From the NCBI GenBank assembly GCA_022511075.1, contig JAFLSE010000008.1, positions 26,850-90,849 of the forward strand: a DNA stretch of 64,000 nt, given 5' to 3'. The notes beneath the pieces are model-generated. The model did not search any database. It saw only the letters and a program-made list of their open reading frames with translations, and was not told the DNA's origin. Of this stretch, positions 1 through 9,266 are shown piece after piece (positions within the stretch are counted from its first letter, which is position 1; each line of letters starts with the position of its first letter). The position numbers and the translations under genes were made by a program. Origin of the DNA: Prevotella sp. Its GTDB lineage: Bacteria; Bacteroidota; Bacteroidia; Bacteroidales; Bacteroidaceae.

Positions 1-1007
1 ATCCCGATCTGAAGTGGGAGACAACAATTCAGTATAACGTAGGTGCTGACTTCACGATGTTCCGCAACAGCCTATATGGTTCTGCCGACTTCTATATAAA
101 GAAGGTAAAGGATATGCTCATCAATCCTGCCTATCTCGGTAGTATGGGTGAGGGTGGTGCTTCTTGGCTCAACGGTCCTTCATTGCAAAACTGGGGTATG
201 GAGTTCACTCTCGGCTATCGCCACACCACAAGTTACGGACTTGGCTACAACATCAACGGCAACCTCGACTTCTTCCGCAACAAGGTGACATATCTGCCAG
301 AAACGACAACAGGCTCATACGTACATACTCCAACCGAAAACCTCGTGGAGTCAAAGAGACCTTACGGCTCGATTGTAGGTTATGTTGTAGACGGTATCTT
401 CCAAAATAGAGAGGAAGTATTGGCAAGCGGACAGCCTAATGCCCGTGTGGGTGGCTTGAAGTATGCCGACCTCGACGGTAACGGTATTATCAACAGCGAC
501 GACCAAACTTGGATATTCAATCCAGTGCCAAACTTCTCTTGGGGTCTCAACGTTGCACTGAACTACAAGAACTTCGACCTCTCGATGTTCTTCCAGGGTG
601 TGTGTGGTGTTGACAAGTATAACGACCAGAAGTTCCAGACCGACTTCTACAGCCTCACCGATGCCGGCAGCAACAAGGGTAACCGTATGCTCAATGCATG
701 GACTGCCGACAACACAAGTTCAACCATTCCTGCACTCACCACAAACAATACCGGTGACGAAGGACGCACATCAACATATTTCGTTGAGCACGGCTCTTGG
801 CTGAAACTGCGCACGTTGCAGGTTGGCTATAACCTCGAAGACAAACTGTTGAAGAAACTTAATATGACAAGTGCCCGTTTCTATCTTTCCGGACAAAACC
901 TCTTCACAATGAAGAGCAGCAGCTTCACAATGAGCGACCCCGAAAATCCTAACTGGGCATATCCTCACGCAACATCCGTTTCTTTCGGACTTCAATTGGG
1001 TTTCTAA
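1..1007 (+). CDS. SusC-like TonB-dependent transporter, 3' part
   Basis: This is the C-terminal part of a SusC/RagA outer-membrane TonB-dependent transporter, which imports oligosaccharides into the periplasm. The frame is open from base 3 and begins PDLKWETT, a motif typical of the barrel region of SusC proteins, so the first ATG at 57 is internal. Visible features are alternating aromatic beta strands, an EF-hand-like loop (DLDGNGIINSDD), FQGVCGVD, and a terminal SVSFGLQLGF ending in Phe, as expected of an outer-membrane barrel. The plug, TonB box and signal peptide lie outside the window. susD follows after 30 nt. With the downstream DUF4960, GH32, permease and fructokinase genes the likely substrate is fructan; that assignment is inferred from context. 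Confidence 0.95.
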   Translation, partial: PDLKWETTIQYNVGADFTMFRNSLYGSADFYIKKVKDMLINPAYLGSMGEGGASWLNGPSLQNWGMEFTLGYRHTTSYGLGYNINGNLDFFRNKVTYLPETTTGSYVHTPTENLVESKRPYGSIVGYVVDGIFQNREEVLASGQPNARVGGLKYADLDGNGIINSDDQTWIFNPVPNFSWGLNVALNYKNFDLSMFFQGVCGVDKYNDQKFQTDFYSLTDAGSNKGNRMLNAWTADNTSSTIPALTTNNTGDEGRTSTYFVEHGSWLKLRTLQVGYNLEDKLLKKLNMTSARFYLSGQNLFTMKSSSFTMSDPENPNWAYPHATSVSFGLQLGF

Positions 1008-1037
1008 TTCTATTAACATTAAAGAACATAGCAGATT

Positions 1038-2777
1038 ATGAAAGCAATATATAAGTCAATATTTGCAGTCGGTGTTTTGTGTGGCTCGGTGGCACTGACC
1101 TCTTGTGATGATTTCATCGATGTTGAGCCGCAGGGTGTTGTAAGCGAGCAGCTTGCCATGGAAAACCCTGATAAAATGACCATTGCAGCATACGCAAGTC
1201 TTGGTGACTGTTGGTATGACTGTCCGTTGAATCTTTGGCCCTATGGCGACGTGGCTTCCGACGATGCCCTGAAAGGTGGTTCGGGAACAACCGACACAGG
1301 CTATCACCCTATGGAGGTGTGGTCGAGCCTTACGTCTACTCCTGGTGAGTTCGATGCTTTGTGGTATAGGTTGTATTGTGCCATCAGCCGTTGCAACCGC
1401 GCCTTGGTGTCACTCGACGAGTATGGCGAGGCAAAGTTGGGTGCTGAAGTTGCACGCCAGCGTGTTGGAGAAGTAAAGTTCCTGCGCGGACACTTCTACT
1501 TCAAGCTCATTACGATGTTCCGTCAGATTCCGTGGATTGATGAGGAGGTATATAAGACAACCGCCCACGAGCAGACACGCAACGATGAGTTTACATACGA
1601 AGAGTTGTTCCAGAAGATTATCGCCGACTTTGAAGAGGCATACAATGTGTTGCCTGCACAGCAGGAAGACGGCGGTCGTACAAACAAGATTGCAGCAGCC
1701 GCATACTTGGCAAAGTGCTATCTCACATTGGCGTGGGGCGACGGCTACGAGGCTACCACGGGCGTGAGCCACATCAACCTGCAGTATATGCAGAAAGTTG
1801 TGGAGTACACTAATGTAGTGAAAAACTCGCAATTTGGATATCTTGAGGATTTCGGCGACATATTCCTGTCTGAATACAGAAACTCTAAAGAGAGCATTTT
1901 CTCAGTTCAGACTTCTACCTACGAGGAAGACAATACCGCAGAAGGACGCGCCAACTGGAGCAATGTGCTTAATGGCTGCTGGGGCATCTGGTCGTGCGGA
2001 TGGGATTTCCATAAGCCATCGCAGAATCTCGTAAATGCATTCAAGACAAAGGACGGACTGCCAATGTTCAACGACTTCAACAACGAGATTGCATATCCCG
2101 TGAACGGACAGCCGACGGCACAGAAGTGGGATCCACGTTTGTTCCACACAGTGGGCATGCCGACATTCCCTTACAAGTATGAAAAGGAGTACACTCTGAC
2201 AAAGGACAATTCGCGCACGCCTAACACATACGGCTACTACACCTCAATGAAGGAAGTGCCGCAGCGTTCAGAAGGCGAAACCTACAAAGGCTCTTGGCAA
2301 CATTTTGCAATGAATGACATAATCTTCCGCTACACCGACGTAATGCTTATGCGTGCCGAGGCTCTCATTGAGACTGGCAATCTTTCGGAGGCACAGCAGA
2401 TTATCAACAACATTCGTCAGCGTGCAAAGAATTCAATGAAGCATATAGAGTATGCTGCCGACCAGTGCGACATCGCGCTCTATCCCGACAACTATTTCCA
2501 AGACAAGGAGACAGCACGCCAGTGTCTGCGCTGGGAGCGTCGTCTGGAAATGGCAATGGAGGGCAGCCGTTTCTTCGACCTGAAGCGCTGGGGTATGGCT
2601 TCGCAGACACTCAATGCTTTCTTTGAGTCAGAGCAGAACGCAGTCTACGACGGACAGACATACGCACAGTATTACAAAGATGCGCACTTTACGGCAGGAA
2701 AGAACGAGTTCTATCCCGTTCCTTACAACCAGCTTTACTATGTGCCGGGACTTTATGTACAAAACAAAGGCTATTAA
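1038..2777 (+). CDS. SusD/RagB-family surface glycan-binding lipoprotein
   Basis: SusD-family proteins are surface lipoproteins that cap the SusC barrel and bind glycan. The 579-aa length is usual. The signal peptide ends in the lipobox LTSC (Cys about 23), followed by DDF, acidic residues that fit the Bacteroidetes lipoprotein export signal. An N-terminal segment with ISRCNRAL and a helical TPR-like region precede the C-terminal motif LMRAEALIETG...NNIRQRA and WERRLEMAMEGSRFFDLKRWG, which is diagnostic of SusD. It lies 30 nt after susC and 21 nt before the DUF4960 gene, so the three are very probably one transcript. The fructan ligand is inferred from neighbours, not from binding residues. 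Confidence 0.96.
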   Translation: MKAIYKSIFAVGVLCGSVALTSCDDFIDVEPQGVVSEQLAMENPDKMTIAAYASLGDCWYDCPLNLWPYGDVASDDALKGGSGTTDTGYHPMEVWSSLTSTPGEFDALWYRLYCAISRCNRALVSLDEYGEAKLGAEVARQRVGEVKFLRGHFYFKLITMFRQIPWIDEEVYKTTAHEQTRNDEFTYEELFQKIIADFEEAYNVLPAQQEDGGRTNKIAAAAYLAKCYLTLAWGDGYEATTGVSHINLQYMQKVVEYTNVVKNSQFGYLEDFGDIFLSEYRNSKESIFSVQTSTYEEDNTAEGRANWSNVLNGCWGIWSCGWDFHKPSQNLVNAFKTKDGLPMFNDFNNEIAYPVNGQPTAQKWDPRLFHTVGMPTFPYKYEKEYTLTKDNSRTPNTYGYYTSMKEVPQRSEGETYKGSWQHFAMNDIIFRYTDVMLMRAEALIETGNLSEAQQIINNIRQRAKNSMKHIEYAADQCDIALYPDNYFQDKETARQCLRWERRLEMAMEGSRFFDLKRWGMASQTLNAFFESEQNAVYDGQTYAQYYKDAHFTAGKNEFYPVPYNQLYYVPGLYVQNKGY

Positions 2778-2798
2778 TCAACAAATAAAATTGCAACA

Positions 2799-4301
2799 AT
2801 GAAGAAGATTTCAATAATGATAATGGCGATGTTGGCGTTTGTCCTTTCCGCTTGTCAGGACAACGACATCGAGCGCAGGGATATGATACTCAGCGGCATC
2901 AGTGCCGACCAGATAACAGGTGCGTTGCAGGGCGACGACTATGTGCTGACGTGGGGTTCACTGCCAAGCGGACAGAGCATGCAGATAGCTATCTACCGCA
3001 ACGGAACACTCAACGCAAGTGAGGTTGTAAGCGGTACGAGCTATACTCACAAGATGGTTGCCACCAACGTGCCTTTCGAGTATGTTTTCAAGGTTACCGA
3101 CGGCGAGAACTTCTCTCGTGGCGTTATCAAGACATATCTCCGCGAAGGTGCTACGAGCATCAGCGGCTTGCAGATGTCGCAAGTAGAAAAGGTTGGCGGC
3201 TATGACGCCAAGATAGAATGGAACAAGGCAGACGATGCAACCAACATCTTGCTTGTTGCCACTACAGGCACTCGCACTGTCAACGAGACTCTTTCCGGCA
3301 GTGCAACAGAGTATGTAATCAGCAACGTGGTTGACGGCGAAGAGTGGAACGTTACCGTTACCGCACAAAACGATAAAGGTAAGTCGCTGCCCACAACCGC
3401 CTCTCTCCGCATTGGTAAGACTGCAATCGGTTTCCTGAGCGAGTATGCAACTCCTGACGAGCTGATAGCAAACGGCGATGACGACGAGGCTTCTGCTTGG
3501 CTATGGCTGCACGAGGAATATCCTACAGCGCAGTATCTCTACTTTGGCAACATTAAGTCTGGTGCCGACCTTGAGCAATTCCGTGTATTGTTCTGGATGC
3601 GCGACCTTGAGGGTGTTGGCGAAGATGCTGTTTGGAACATGTCTGAAACAGTGATGGCTGCAACTCCAAGCATTCAGTCTTGGTATAAGGATGGCGGCAG
3701 CCTGCTGCTTTGGAGCCACGCTACACCTTACATTGGCACTCTCGGCAGACTCGACACCAATATGCTGAAAGCCAACGACCACGCATTCGGCACGGGCGAG
3801 GGCGGCTTCAACGGCGACACTTGGAAAATGGCAGTACAGTTGAATCCAGGCGGTGCTTTCTCACGCGACTTCTCTACTCACCCGATATATAAGGGCATAG
3901 AAACGGAGTCTATCGACCGCACAAAACTCATTCCTATGAAGGGTGCTGGCTGGACAGAAGACCACAACTGCCTCTACTTCAACATTCCTGCTGCCCTCAC
4001 AGGCTTTGGTCCTCAAGATGAGGCTTGCTATAATGCCCTCACAAGCATCTTTGGCATCTATCCTCTCGGCACATGGGACAGCCAGATTGATTGGGTTTCA
4101 CAGCTCAACATCTGGGAAGCACAGCAAGGTAACACCGAATTCAAGGGAACAATCCTCTGTATCGGTAATGGTGGTTGCGAGTTCTCACTGAAGAACGCCG
4201 ACGGCACACCCGACAAGAGTGCTCACCCAAAGAACAATGCCTACCAAGACAATGTTTTGAAACTTGCCAAGAACAGTTTGGAATATCTCAAGACAAGATA
4301 A
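2799..4301 (+). CDS. DUF4960-domain surface lipoprotein of a fructan locus (SusE-position)
   Basis: This 500-aa lipoprotein (signal peptide with lipobox LSAC, Cys about 19, then QDND) sits where SusE-type glycan-binding proteins sit. Residues about 35-205 look like two fibronectin/Ig-like beta domains (VLTWGSLPSGQ; YDAKIEWNKADDATNILLVA), and residues about 210-500 resemble DUF4960 (DEEASAWLWLHEEYP, LLWSHATPYIG, ILCIGNGGCEFS). DUF4960 proteins are known from Bacteroides fructan loci, where the levan locus of B. thetaiotaomicron has a surface levan-binding protein next to susD. It is the last gene of the susCD transcript, followed by a strong hairpin terminator. The family call is confident; levan or inulin binding is inferred. 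Confidence 0.88.
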   Translation: MKKISIMIMAMLAFVLSACQDNDIERRDMILSGISADQITGALQGDDYVLTWGSLPSGQSMQIAIYRNGTLNASEVVSGTSYTHKMVATNVPFEYVFKVTDGENFSRGVIKTYLREGATSISGLQMSQVEKVGGYDAKIEWNKADDATNILLVATTGTRTVNETLSGSATEYVISNVVDGEEWNVTVTAQNDKGKSLPTTASLRIGKTAIGFLSEYATPDELIANGDDDEASAWLWLHEEYPTAQYLYFGNIKSGADLEQFRVLFWMRDLEGVGEDAVWNMSETVMAATPSIQSWYKDGGSLLLWSHATPYIGTLGRLDTNMLKANDHAFGTGEGGFNGDTWKMAVQLNPGGAFSRDFSTHPIYKGIETESIDRTKLIPMKGAGWTEDHNCLYFNIPAALTGFGPQDEACYNALTSIFGIYPLGTWDSQIDWVSQLNIWEAQQGNTEFKGTILCIGNGGCEFSLKNADGTPDKSAHPKNNAYQDNVLKLAKNSLEYLKTR

Positions 4302-4327
4302 CATCCTGTTTCCTTAATAATCAAAAT

Positions 4328-4359
4328 AGCCTGTTTCCTATGTGGAAGCAGGCTTTTTT
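4328..4359 (+). terminator. Rho-independent terminator after susCD-DUF4960
   Basis: An 11-bp stem (AGCCTGTTTCC paired with GGAAGCAGGCT, one G-T pair), a 5-nt loop and a run of T follow the DUF4960 stop codon by 26 nt. Confidence 0.85.
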
Positions 4360-4373
4360 AACTATTACTATTT

Positions 4374-4437
4374 CGCCAACTACTAAAATAAAAACGCGCC
4401 AATTACTAAAACGAAAATACGCCAACTACTAAAATTG
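4374..4437. repeat. 23-bp tandem repeat, about 2.7 copies
   Basis: Three units, each starting CGCCAACTACTAAAA or CGCCAATTACTAAAA and followed by an 8-nt variable spacer, are arranged with a 23-nt period. The last copy runs into the stop codon and final codons of the antisense acetyltransferase gene. No function is recognised. Confidence 0.75.
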
Positions 4438-4995
4438 GCCTGAAATATTTTTGATAACCTTTGCAGGAACGCCGCCTACCAGCGTGAATGGCGGTATGTC
4501 TTTCGTTACGATACTGCCTGCCGCGATTACAGCTCCCCTACCAATCCTTACTCCGGGGCATACCTGTACACCTGCACCAATCCAGACATCATCTTCGATT
4601 GTTATTGGCTTAGCATATTCGATGCCTTGATTTCTTGTTGTGTGGTCAAGAGGATGCCCTGCGGTATGCAGCCCTACATTTGGTGCTATGAAAACATTGT
4701 TGCCAATGGTTACTTTTGCGCCATCAAGCACAATGAAATTATAGTTTGCGAAGAAATTGTCACCAACCTCAATGTTATATCCGTAGTCGCAGAAGAAAGG
4801 TGAGCGTATACAGCAGTTCTTCCCACGTTTACCTAAAATCTTCGTCAGCATCTCATCTTTTGCCTTGGTATCCGAAGGTATAATGCTGTTGTATTCAAAG
4901 CACAAATCTGCTGCCTTCAACATTTCTTCCTGAAGTTCTTGGTCATAGTTGGGATTGTAGGGCAATCCGTTGCGACACTTTTCTTTTTCCGTCAT
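4429..4995 (-). CDS. Maltose/galactoside O-acetyltransferase family protein (left-handed beta-helix)
   Basis: A 188-aa acetyl-CoA-dependent sugar O-acetyltransferase of the Maa/LacA/NodL group. The N-terminal helix region (EKCRNGLPYNPNYDQEL) is the Mac domain. It is followed by hexapeptide repeats (NIEVGDNFFANYNFIVLDGAKVTIG), the catalytic-His stretch GLHTAGHPLD, and the closing VGGVPAKVIKNI. The sugar acceptor cannot be read from sequence. It is cytoplasmic, with no signal peptide. It lies antisense between the susCD unit and the GH32 gene, and its stop codon overlaps a 23-bp tandem repeat. A -7-like box (TAAATTTG on the minus strand) lies just upstream of its ATG. Confidence 0.93.
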   Translation of the reverse strand: MTEKEKCRNGLPYNPNYDQELQEEMLKAADLCFEYNSIIPSDTKAKDEMLTKILGKRGKNCCIRSPFFCDYGYNIEVGDNFFANYNFIVLDGAKVTIGNNVFIAPNVGLHTAGHPLDHTTRNQGIEYAKPITIEDDVWIGAGVQVCPGVRIGRGAVIAAGSIVTKDIPPFTLVGGVPAKVIKNISGQF

Positions 4996-5313
4996 ATTGT
5001 GAATGTTTTTGCAAATTTAATCATTTTTGTACAAACACAAGCAATATTGAGCAAATAATGTATATATGTAGATACAAATCTTGTAATAAATGTTACAATG
5101 AACGATTTGTTGCATACTTTGAAACATAAGTGATAAATATATATATGATATTTTTAGTAATTTTGCAACACGAAAGTTTGATAGTGGTTTATTGTTTGTT
5201 ATTTGTGTTGGGGTATTAGGATTGTTTTCAGGATAACCTAAAAGGAAAATAGTAGAAGGCTGAACGCCGGAATTGAGATTAGGAAAATAATAATAACTAA
5301 AAACTGATATAGA
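4996..5313. promoter_or_regulatory. Divergent intergenic region with promoter elements
   Basis: This 318-nt AT-rich spacer separates the leftward acetyltransferase from the rightward GH32 gene. A minus-strand TAAATTTG box (5012-5019) serves the acetyltransferase. A plus-strand TAATTTTG box (5158-5165) lies about 150 nt before the GH32 ATG, implying a long 5' leader. Its 15-nt surrounding sequence, TTTTTAGTAATTTTG, recurs exactly upstream of the regulator gene at 9284-9298. No good -33 TTTG at the usual spacing was found for the GH32 box. Confidence 0.45.
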
Positions 5314-6993
5314 ATGAGAACAAAGAGATTACTGACAATGATGGTGGCGACGCTTGTGGCAATTGCAACACAGGCACAGGCTCCACAGGTGTTGGGCAAG
5401 AGCCACGCAATGCAGCGCGTGGAGGTGAAAAACCATTATCTGCTGCTGCCCGTGCAGGAGAGAGAGGAAAATGCGACGATACGTGTGGTGGCTGCCGGCA
5501 GTGAGGTGCAGACACTGAACGTGCGACTGGCTGTTGACAAGGTTGACTACTATGTGCCGCTGGACATCGAACGTTTCGGTGCTAAAGGTTTGTTGCTTGA
5601 CATCGTGTTCCATGGCGACCGTCGCTTCACGGGAGCAATGAAGGACTTCCTTTGCTGGAAGGAAATGAAACAGTCCGACGAGTTTGATACTGCCAACCGT
5701 GAGCGTTTTCGTCTCGTATATCACCATACACCGCTTTACGGATGGATGAACGACCCTAACGGAATGTTCTACAAGGACGGTGTGTACCACCTATATTATC
5801 AGTATAACCCCTACGGCTCGCAGTGGGAGAACATGACGTGGGGACACTCTACATCGAAGGACCTTATACACTGGGAAGCACAGCCGTTGGCAATAGAGCC
5901 TGATGCACTGGGAACGATATTCAGCGGCTCATGCGTTGTTGACAAGGCAAACAATCAGGTTGTGGCAATGTACACATCGGCAGGAAGAAACCAGGTGCAG
6001 TCGGTGGCATTCTCGAAAGACAATGGCATGACATTCGAGAAATATGATGGCAACCCTGTATTGGTGAGCAAGGAAGAGGATTTCCGCGACCCGAAGGTGT
6101 TCTGGAACGACGAAATAAACAAATGGAACTTGATTTTGGCTGTGGGGCAGGAGATGCACATCTATACAAGTATTGACCTGAAAGACTGGCACTATGAGAG
6201 TTCGTTCGGCAAGGAGCTTGGTTGCCACGATGGTGTATGGGAGTGCCCTGACCTGATGAAGCTGCCAGTGCGCGGCACAGGTAAGCACAAATGGCTGCTT
6301 ATTTGCAACATCAATCCTGGCGGTCCGTTCGGAGGCAGTGCCACACAGTATTTCGTAGGCGAGTTTGACGGTCATAAGTTCACTTGCGAACACAAGGACA
6401 CACGTTGGATGGACTATGGCAAGGACCACTATGCCACGGTTACTTTCGACAACGCTCCCGACGGTCGCAAGATAGCATTGGCGTGGATGTCTAACTGGCA
6501 GTATGCCAACCAAGTGCCCACAAAACAGTTCCGCTCTGCCAACTCCGTGCCTCGCGACCTTGACCTTTTCGAGCACAACGGACAGACCTACTGCGGCGTT
6601 ACTCCTTCAAAGGAATTGCTCGCCTTGCGCGGCAAAGCCACAAACAAGCTGTCGCAAGCCTGTGAGATTGTGGTTGACGTGAAAGGCTCTACGGAGATAG
6701 TACTGTCTAACCCATTGGGTGAGCAGGTGGTGATGAAATACGATGCTTCCAGCAGAACGTTCTTTATGGACCGCACACGCACATACGCCAGCTTCAGCGA
6801 GGCTTTCCCCTGCGTAACCACGGCTCCCGTATATGGCGACATTCACCAGCTGCGCCTGTTCATCGACCGTTGCAGCATTGAGGCATTCGATGCCGACGGA
6901 CGAATGGCAATGACAAACCTCGTATTCCCTTCAGAACCTTATAACAATATAAAGGTGAAAGACGGCAAGGCTGTAATCTATACGATAGAATAA
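5314..6993 (+). CDS. GH32 secreted fructanase (levanase/inulinase/beta-fructosidase) with DUF4980
   Basis: A glycoside hydrolase family 32 enzyme that releases fructose from beta-fructans. A signal peptide (RTKRLLTMMVATLVAIATQAQA) targets it to the periplasm; no lipobox is seen. Residues about 30-125 look like the N-terminal beta domain DUF4980 common in Bacteroidetes GH32 enzymes. The catalytic five-bladed propeller begins at WMNDPNG (nucleophile D147), with the RDP transition-state Asp at about D259 and the ECPD acid/base Glu at about E310. The C-terminal beta sandwich ends with IDRCSIEAF. All catalytic residues are present. The permease gene follows after 31 nt and fructokinase after that, making one degradation, import and phosphorylation unit. 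Levan versus inulin and exo versus endo action cannot be decided here. Confidence 0.96.
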   Translation: MRTKRLLTMMVATLVAIATQAQAPQVLGKSHAMQRVEVKNHYLLLPVQEREENATIRVVAAGSEVQTLNVRLAVDKVDYYVPLDIERFGAKGLLLDIVFHGDRRFTGAMKDFLCWKEMKQSDEFDTANRERFRLVYHHTPLYGWMNDPNGMFYKDGVYHLYYQYNPYGSQWENMTWGHSTSKDLIHWEAQPLAIEPDALGTIFSGSCVVDKANNQVVAMYTSAGRNQVQSVAFSKDNGMTFEKYDGNPVLVSKEEDFRDPKVFWNDEINKWNLILAVGQEMHIYTSIDLKDWHYESSFGKELGCHDGVWECPDLMKLPVRGTGKHKWLLICNINPGGPFGGSATQYFVGEFDGHKFTCEHKDTRWMDYGKDHYATVTFDNAPDGRKIALAWMSNWQYANQVPTKQFRSANSVPRDLDLFEHNGQTYCGVTPSKELLALRGKATNKLSQACEIVVDVKGSTEIVLSNPLGEQVVMKYDASSRTFFMDRTRTYASFSEAFPCVTTAPVYGDIHQLRLFIDRCSIEAFDADGRMAMTNLVFPSEPYNNIKVKDGKAVIYTIE

Positions 6994-7024
6994 ATAACAG
7001 AAAACCTAAAAATACTGAAATATT

Positions 7025-8182
7025 ATGAATAAAGTAAACAAACTCGCCCTTATCCCAGTGATGCTTTGCTTCTTCTCTATGGGATTTGTGGATTTAGTTG
7101 GCATCGCGTCCAACTATGTGAAAGCCGACCTCGGGCTTACCGACGCTACGGCAAACATCTTCCCTTCGCTGGTGTTCTTCTGGTTCCTTATCTTCTCCGT
7201 TCCCACGGGAATGCTGATGAACAAGATAGGACGCAAGAACACGGTGCTGCTATCATTGGGTGTCACGGTGCTGTCGCTGTTCATACCTCTTTTCGGCAAT
7301 TCGTTTGAGATAATGCTCGTTGCGTTCTCGCTCCTCGGCATAGGCAATGCCCTGATGCAGACATCACTCAATCCGTTGGTACAGACGGTTATTGGCGGCG
7401 ACAACCTTGCTTCGATGCTCACCTTCGGTCAGTTTGTAAAGGCAATAGCATCGTTCCTCGCACCTTATCTTGCAATGTGGGGTGCTGTGGGATTGCTGCC
7501 AAGTTTCGGTCTCGACTGGCGTGTGCTCTTTGCAATCTACTTTGTTGTGGGCATTCTTGCCACGGTGCTGCTCGGCGTTACTCCTATTGACGAGGCTCGT
7601 GTCGAGGGCAAGGCGTCTACCTTTGCAGAGTGTTTCAAGTTGCTGGGCAAGCCTATTGTGCTGTTGTCGTTCCTCGGCATAATGTGCCACGTGGGCATTG
7701 ACGTTGGCACTAACACCACAGCCCCGAAAATTCTCATGGAGCGTTTGGGAATGACTCTCAACGAGGCTGCCTTTGCCACTTCCCTCTATTTCATCTTCCG
7801 CACGATAGGCAGTCTCACGGGTACGTTCTTCCTGCGTGTAATGCAGCAAAGGACATTCTTTGTGATAAGTGTCGTTATGATGGCGCTCTCGATGATTGGC
7901 ATGTTCGTGGGCACATCCAAATTGGTGCTCTACGTGGCAATAGCCCTCGTGGGCTACGGCAATTCCAACATCTTCCCAATCGTATTCTCCGAGGCACTGC
8001 TGTCAGTGCCTGACAAACAGAACGAGGTTAGCGGACTGATGATTATGGGCTTGTTTGGCGGAACGGTGTTCCCATTGCTCATGGGCTTTGCCGGCGATGC
8101 CTTCGGACAGGCAGGTGCTGTGCTTGTAATGGCGGTGGGAGTGGTCTACCTCTTCACATACATATCCAAAGTTAAACACTAA
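7025..8182 (+). CDS. MFS sugar permease (FucP/GlcP-like), probable fructose importer
   Basis: A 385-aa major facilitator inner-membrane permease with about 12 predicted hydrophobic helices. Between helices 2 and 3 it has MNKIGRKNTVLL, the G-R-K loop of MFS proteins, and the helix-4 region has GIGNALMQTSLNPLVQ, as in the Bacteroidetes FHS/FucP-related group. It is placed between the GH32 gene and fructokinase (29-nt gap to the latter), so import of free fructose released in the periplasm is the natural role. The B. thetaiotaomicron fructan locus has a permease in the same position. Substrate is inferred from context. Confidence 0.9.
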   Translation: MNKVNKLALIPVMLCFFSMGFVDLVGIASNYVKADLGLTDATANIFPSLVFFWFLIFSVPTGMLMNKIGRKNTVLLSLGVTVLSLFIPLFGNSFEIMLVAFSLLGIGNALMQTSLNPLVQTVIGGDNLASMLTFGQFVKAIASFLAPYLAMWGAVGLLPSFGLDWRVLFAIYFVVGILATVLLGVTPIDEARVEGKASTFAECFKLLGKPIVLLSFLGIMCHVGIDVGTNTTAPKILMERLGMTLNEAAFATSLYFIFRTIGSLTGTFFLRVMQQRTFFVISVVMMALSMIGMFVGTSKLVLYVAIALVGYGNSNIFPIVFSEALLSVPDKQNEVSGLMIMGLFGGTVFPLLMGFAGDAFGQAGAVLVMAVGVVYLFTYISKVKH

Positions 8183-8211
8183 ACAACAATATACTAAAAA
8201 CCATATAAGTT

Positions 8212-9105
8212 ATGCAAAACAAACGTTATATCGTCGGACTCGGCGAAGCTCTCTGGGATGTTCTCCCTGAAGGAAAGAAACTCGGTGGCGCACCTGCCAA
8301 TTTTGCCTATCACGCAGGACAGTTTGTAGGACAGGACAACGCCCTTGCCGTTAGTGCCCTTGGCGAAGACAAACTGGCAGAAGAAACAATAGAATCGTTG
8401 AAGGAGCACGGACTGAGCTACCTTATGCCGCGCGTGCCATATCCTACGGGCACGGTGCAGGTGACTCTCGACGATGAGGGAATCCCCACCTACGACATAA
8501 AGGAAAACGTGGCTTGGGACAATGTTCCCTTCGACAGCGACATACAGGCAGTGGCACGCAACTGCCGTGCCGTATGCTTCGGCTCGTTGGCACAGCGCAA
8601 CGTGGTTTCGCGCGAGACAATTCATAAGTTCCTCGACCTTACGCCTAAAGACTGCGTAAAGATATTCGACATAAACCTGCGTCAGAACTTCTATAGCAAG
8701 GAGGTTATTCAGGAGTCTTTGCGCCGCTGCAATATCCTGAAGATAAACGACGAGGAGTTGGTGCTCATCGGCAGAATGTTCGGCTATCCCGGACTTGACA
8801 TAGAAAACAAGTGCTGGCTCATTCTCGGCAAGTACAACCTCGACATGCTTGTGCTTACCTGCGGCACTAACGGCTCTTACGTGTTCACTCCCGGTCAGAT
8901 GTCGTTCCAAGAAACACCAAAGGTGGATGTTGCCGACACCGTAGGCGCAGGCGACTCGTTCACAGGCTCTTTCTGCGCTGCCATTCTCAACGGCAAGCCC
9001 GTAGCAGAGGCTCACAAGTTAGCAGTAGAGGTAAGTGCATACGTATGCACCCAAAACGGTGCAATGCCAAAGCTCACTCCTGAGTTGTTGGCAAAGTCGA
9101 AATAG
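8212..9105 (+). CDS. Fructokinase, PfkB/ribokinase family
   Basis: A 297-aa cytoplasmic sugar kinase expected to make fructose-6-phosphate from imported fructose. PfkB features are the N-terminal GLGEALWDVLPEGKKLGGAPANFAYH (sugar-binding signature 1) and the C-terminal ATP/catalytic signature DTVGAGDSFTGSF with catalytic Asp about 248. NDEE in the middle helps bind Mg-ATP in the family. The length is typical. It is the last gene of the GH32-permease-kinase unit. An inverted-repeat element follows the stop codon almost immediately (9108-9146). Confidence 0.95.
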   Translation: MQNKRYIVGLGEALWDVLPEGKKLGGAPANFAYHAGQFVGQDNALAVSALGEDKLAEETIESLKEHGLSYLMPRVPYPTGTVQVTLDDEGIPTYDIKENVAWDNVPFDSDIQAVARNCRAVCFGSLAQRNVVSRETIHKFLDLTPKDCVKIFDINLRQNFYSKEVIQESLRRCNILKINDEELVLIGRMFGYPGLDIENKCWLILGKYNLDMLVLTCGTNGSYVFTPGQMSFQETPKVDVADTVGAGDSFTGSFCAAILNGKPVAEAHKLAVEVSAYVCTQNGAMPKLTPELLAKSK

Positions 9106-9107
9106 AT

Positions 9108-9146
9108 GCATATAGGTGTGAAGTCCAACGCACCTATATGCGTTGG
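9108..9146. repeat. Overlapping inverted repeats (dispersed hairpin element, copy A)
   Basis: Two mutually exclusive hairpins overlap: GCATATAGGTG (9108-9118) with CACCTATATGC (9131-9141), and CCAACGCA (9125-9132) with TGCGTTGG (9139-9146). No T-run follows, so it is not a classical terminator. The second hairpin and the following TCGA-containing sequence closely match the palindrome at 41831-41856. Confidence 0.7.
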
Positions 9147-9266
9147 CTGTCGAAGCCTTATGCGATGTCCGTCGAAGCTGTAAGTGGAGGCTGAAAGATA
9201 AGTCCCCCTCATGACACTGTAAATAAATGCTTTTACGAGAAACAAGGCAAAATATTATGTTCATTA

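Noticed and set aside
4175-4432. ORF ending in RQLLKRKYANY-like repeats
   Set aside because: It starts inside the DUF4960 gene out of frame and its tail is the 23-bp tandem repeat.
9108-9146. Terminator of the fructokinase unit
   Set aside because: Strong pairing but no T-run, and the two hairpins exclude each other. Kept as a repeat element.
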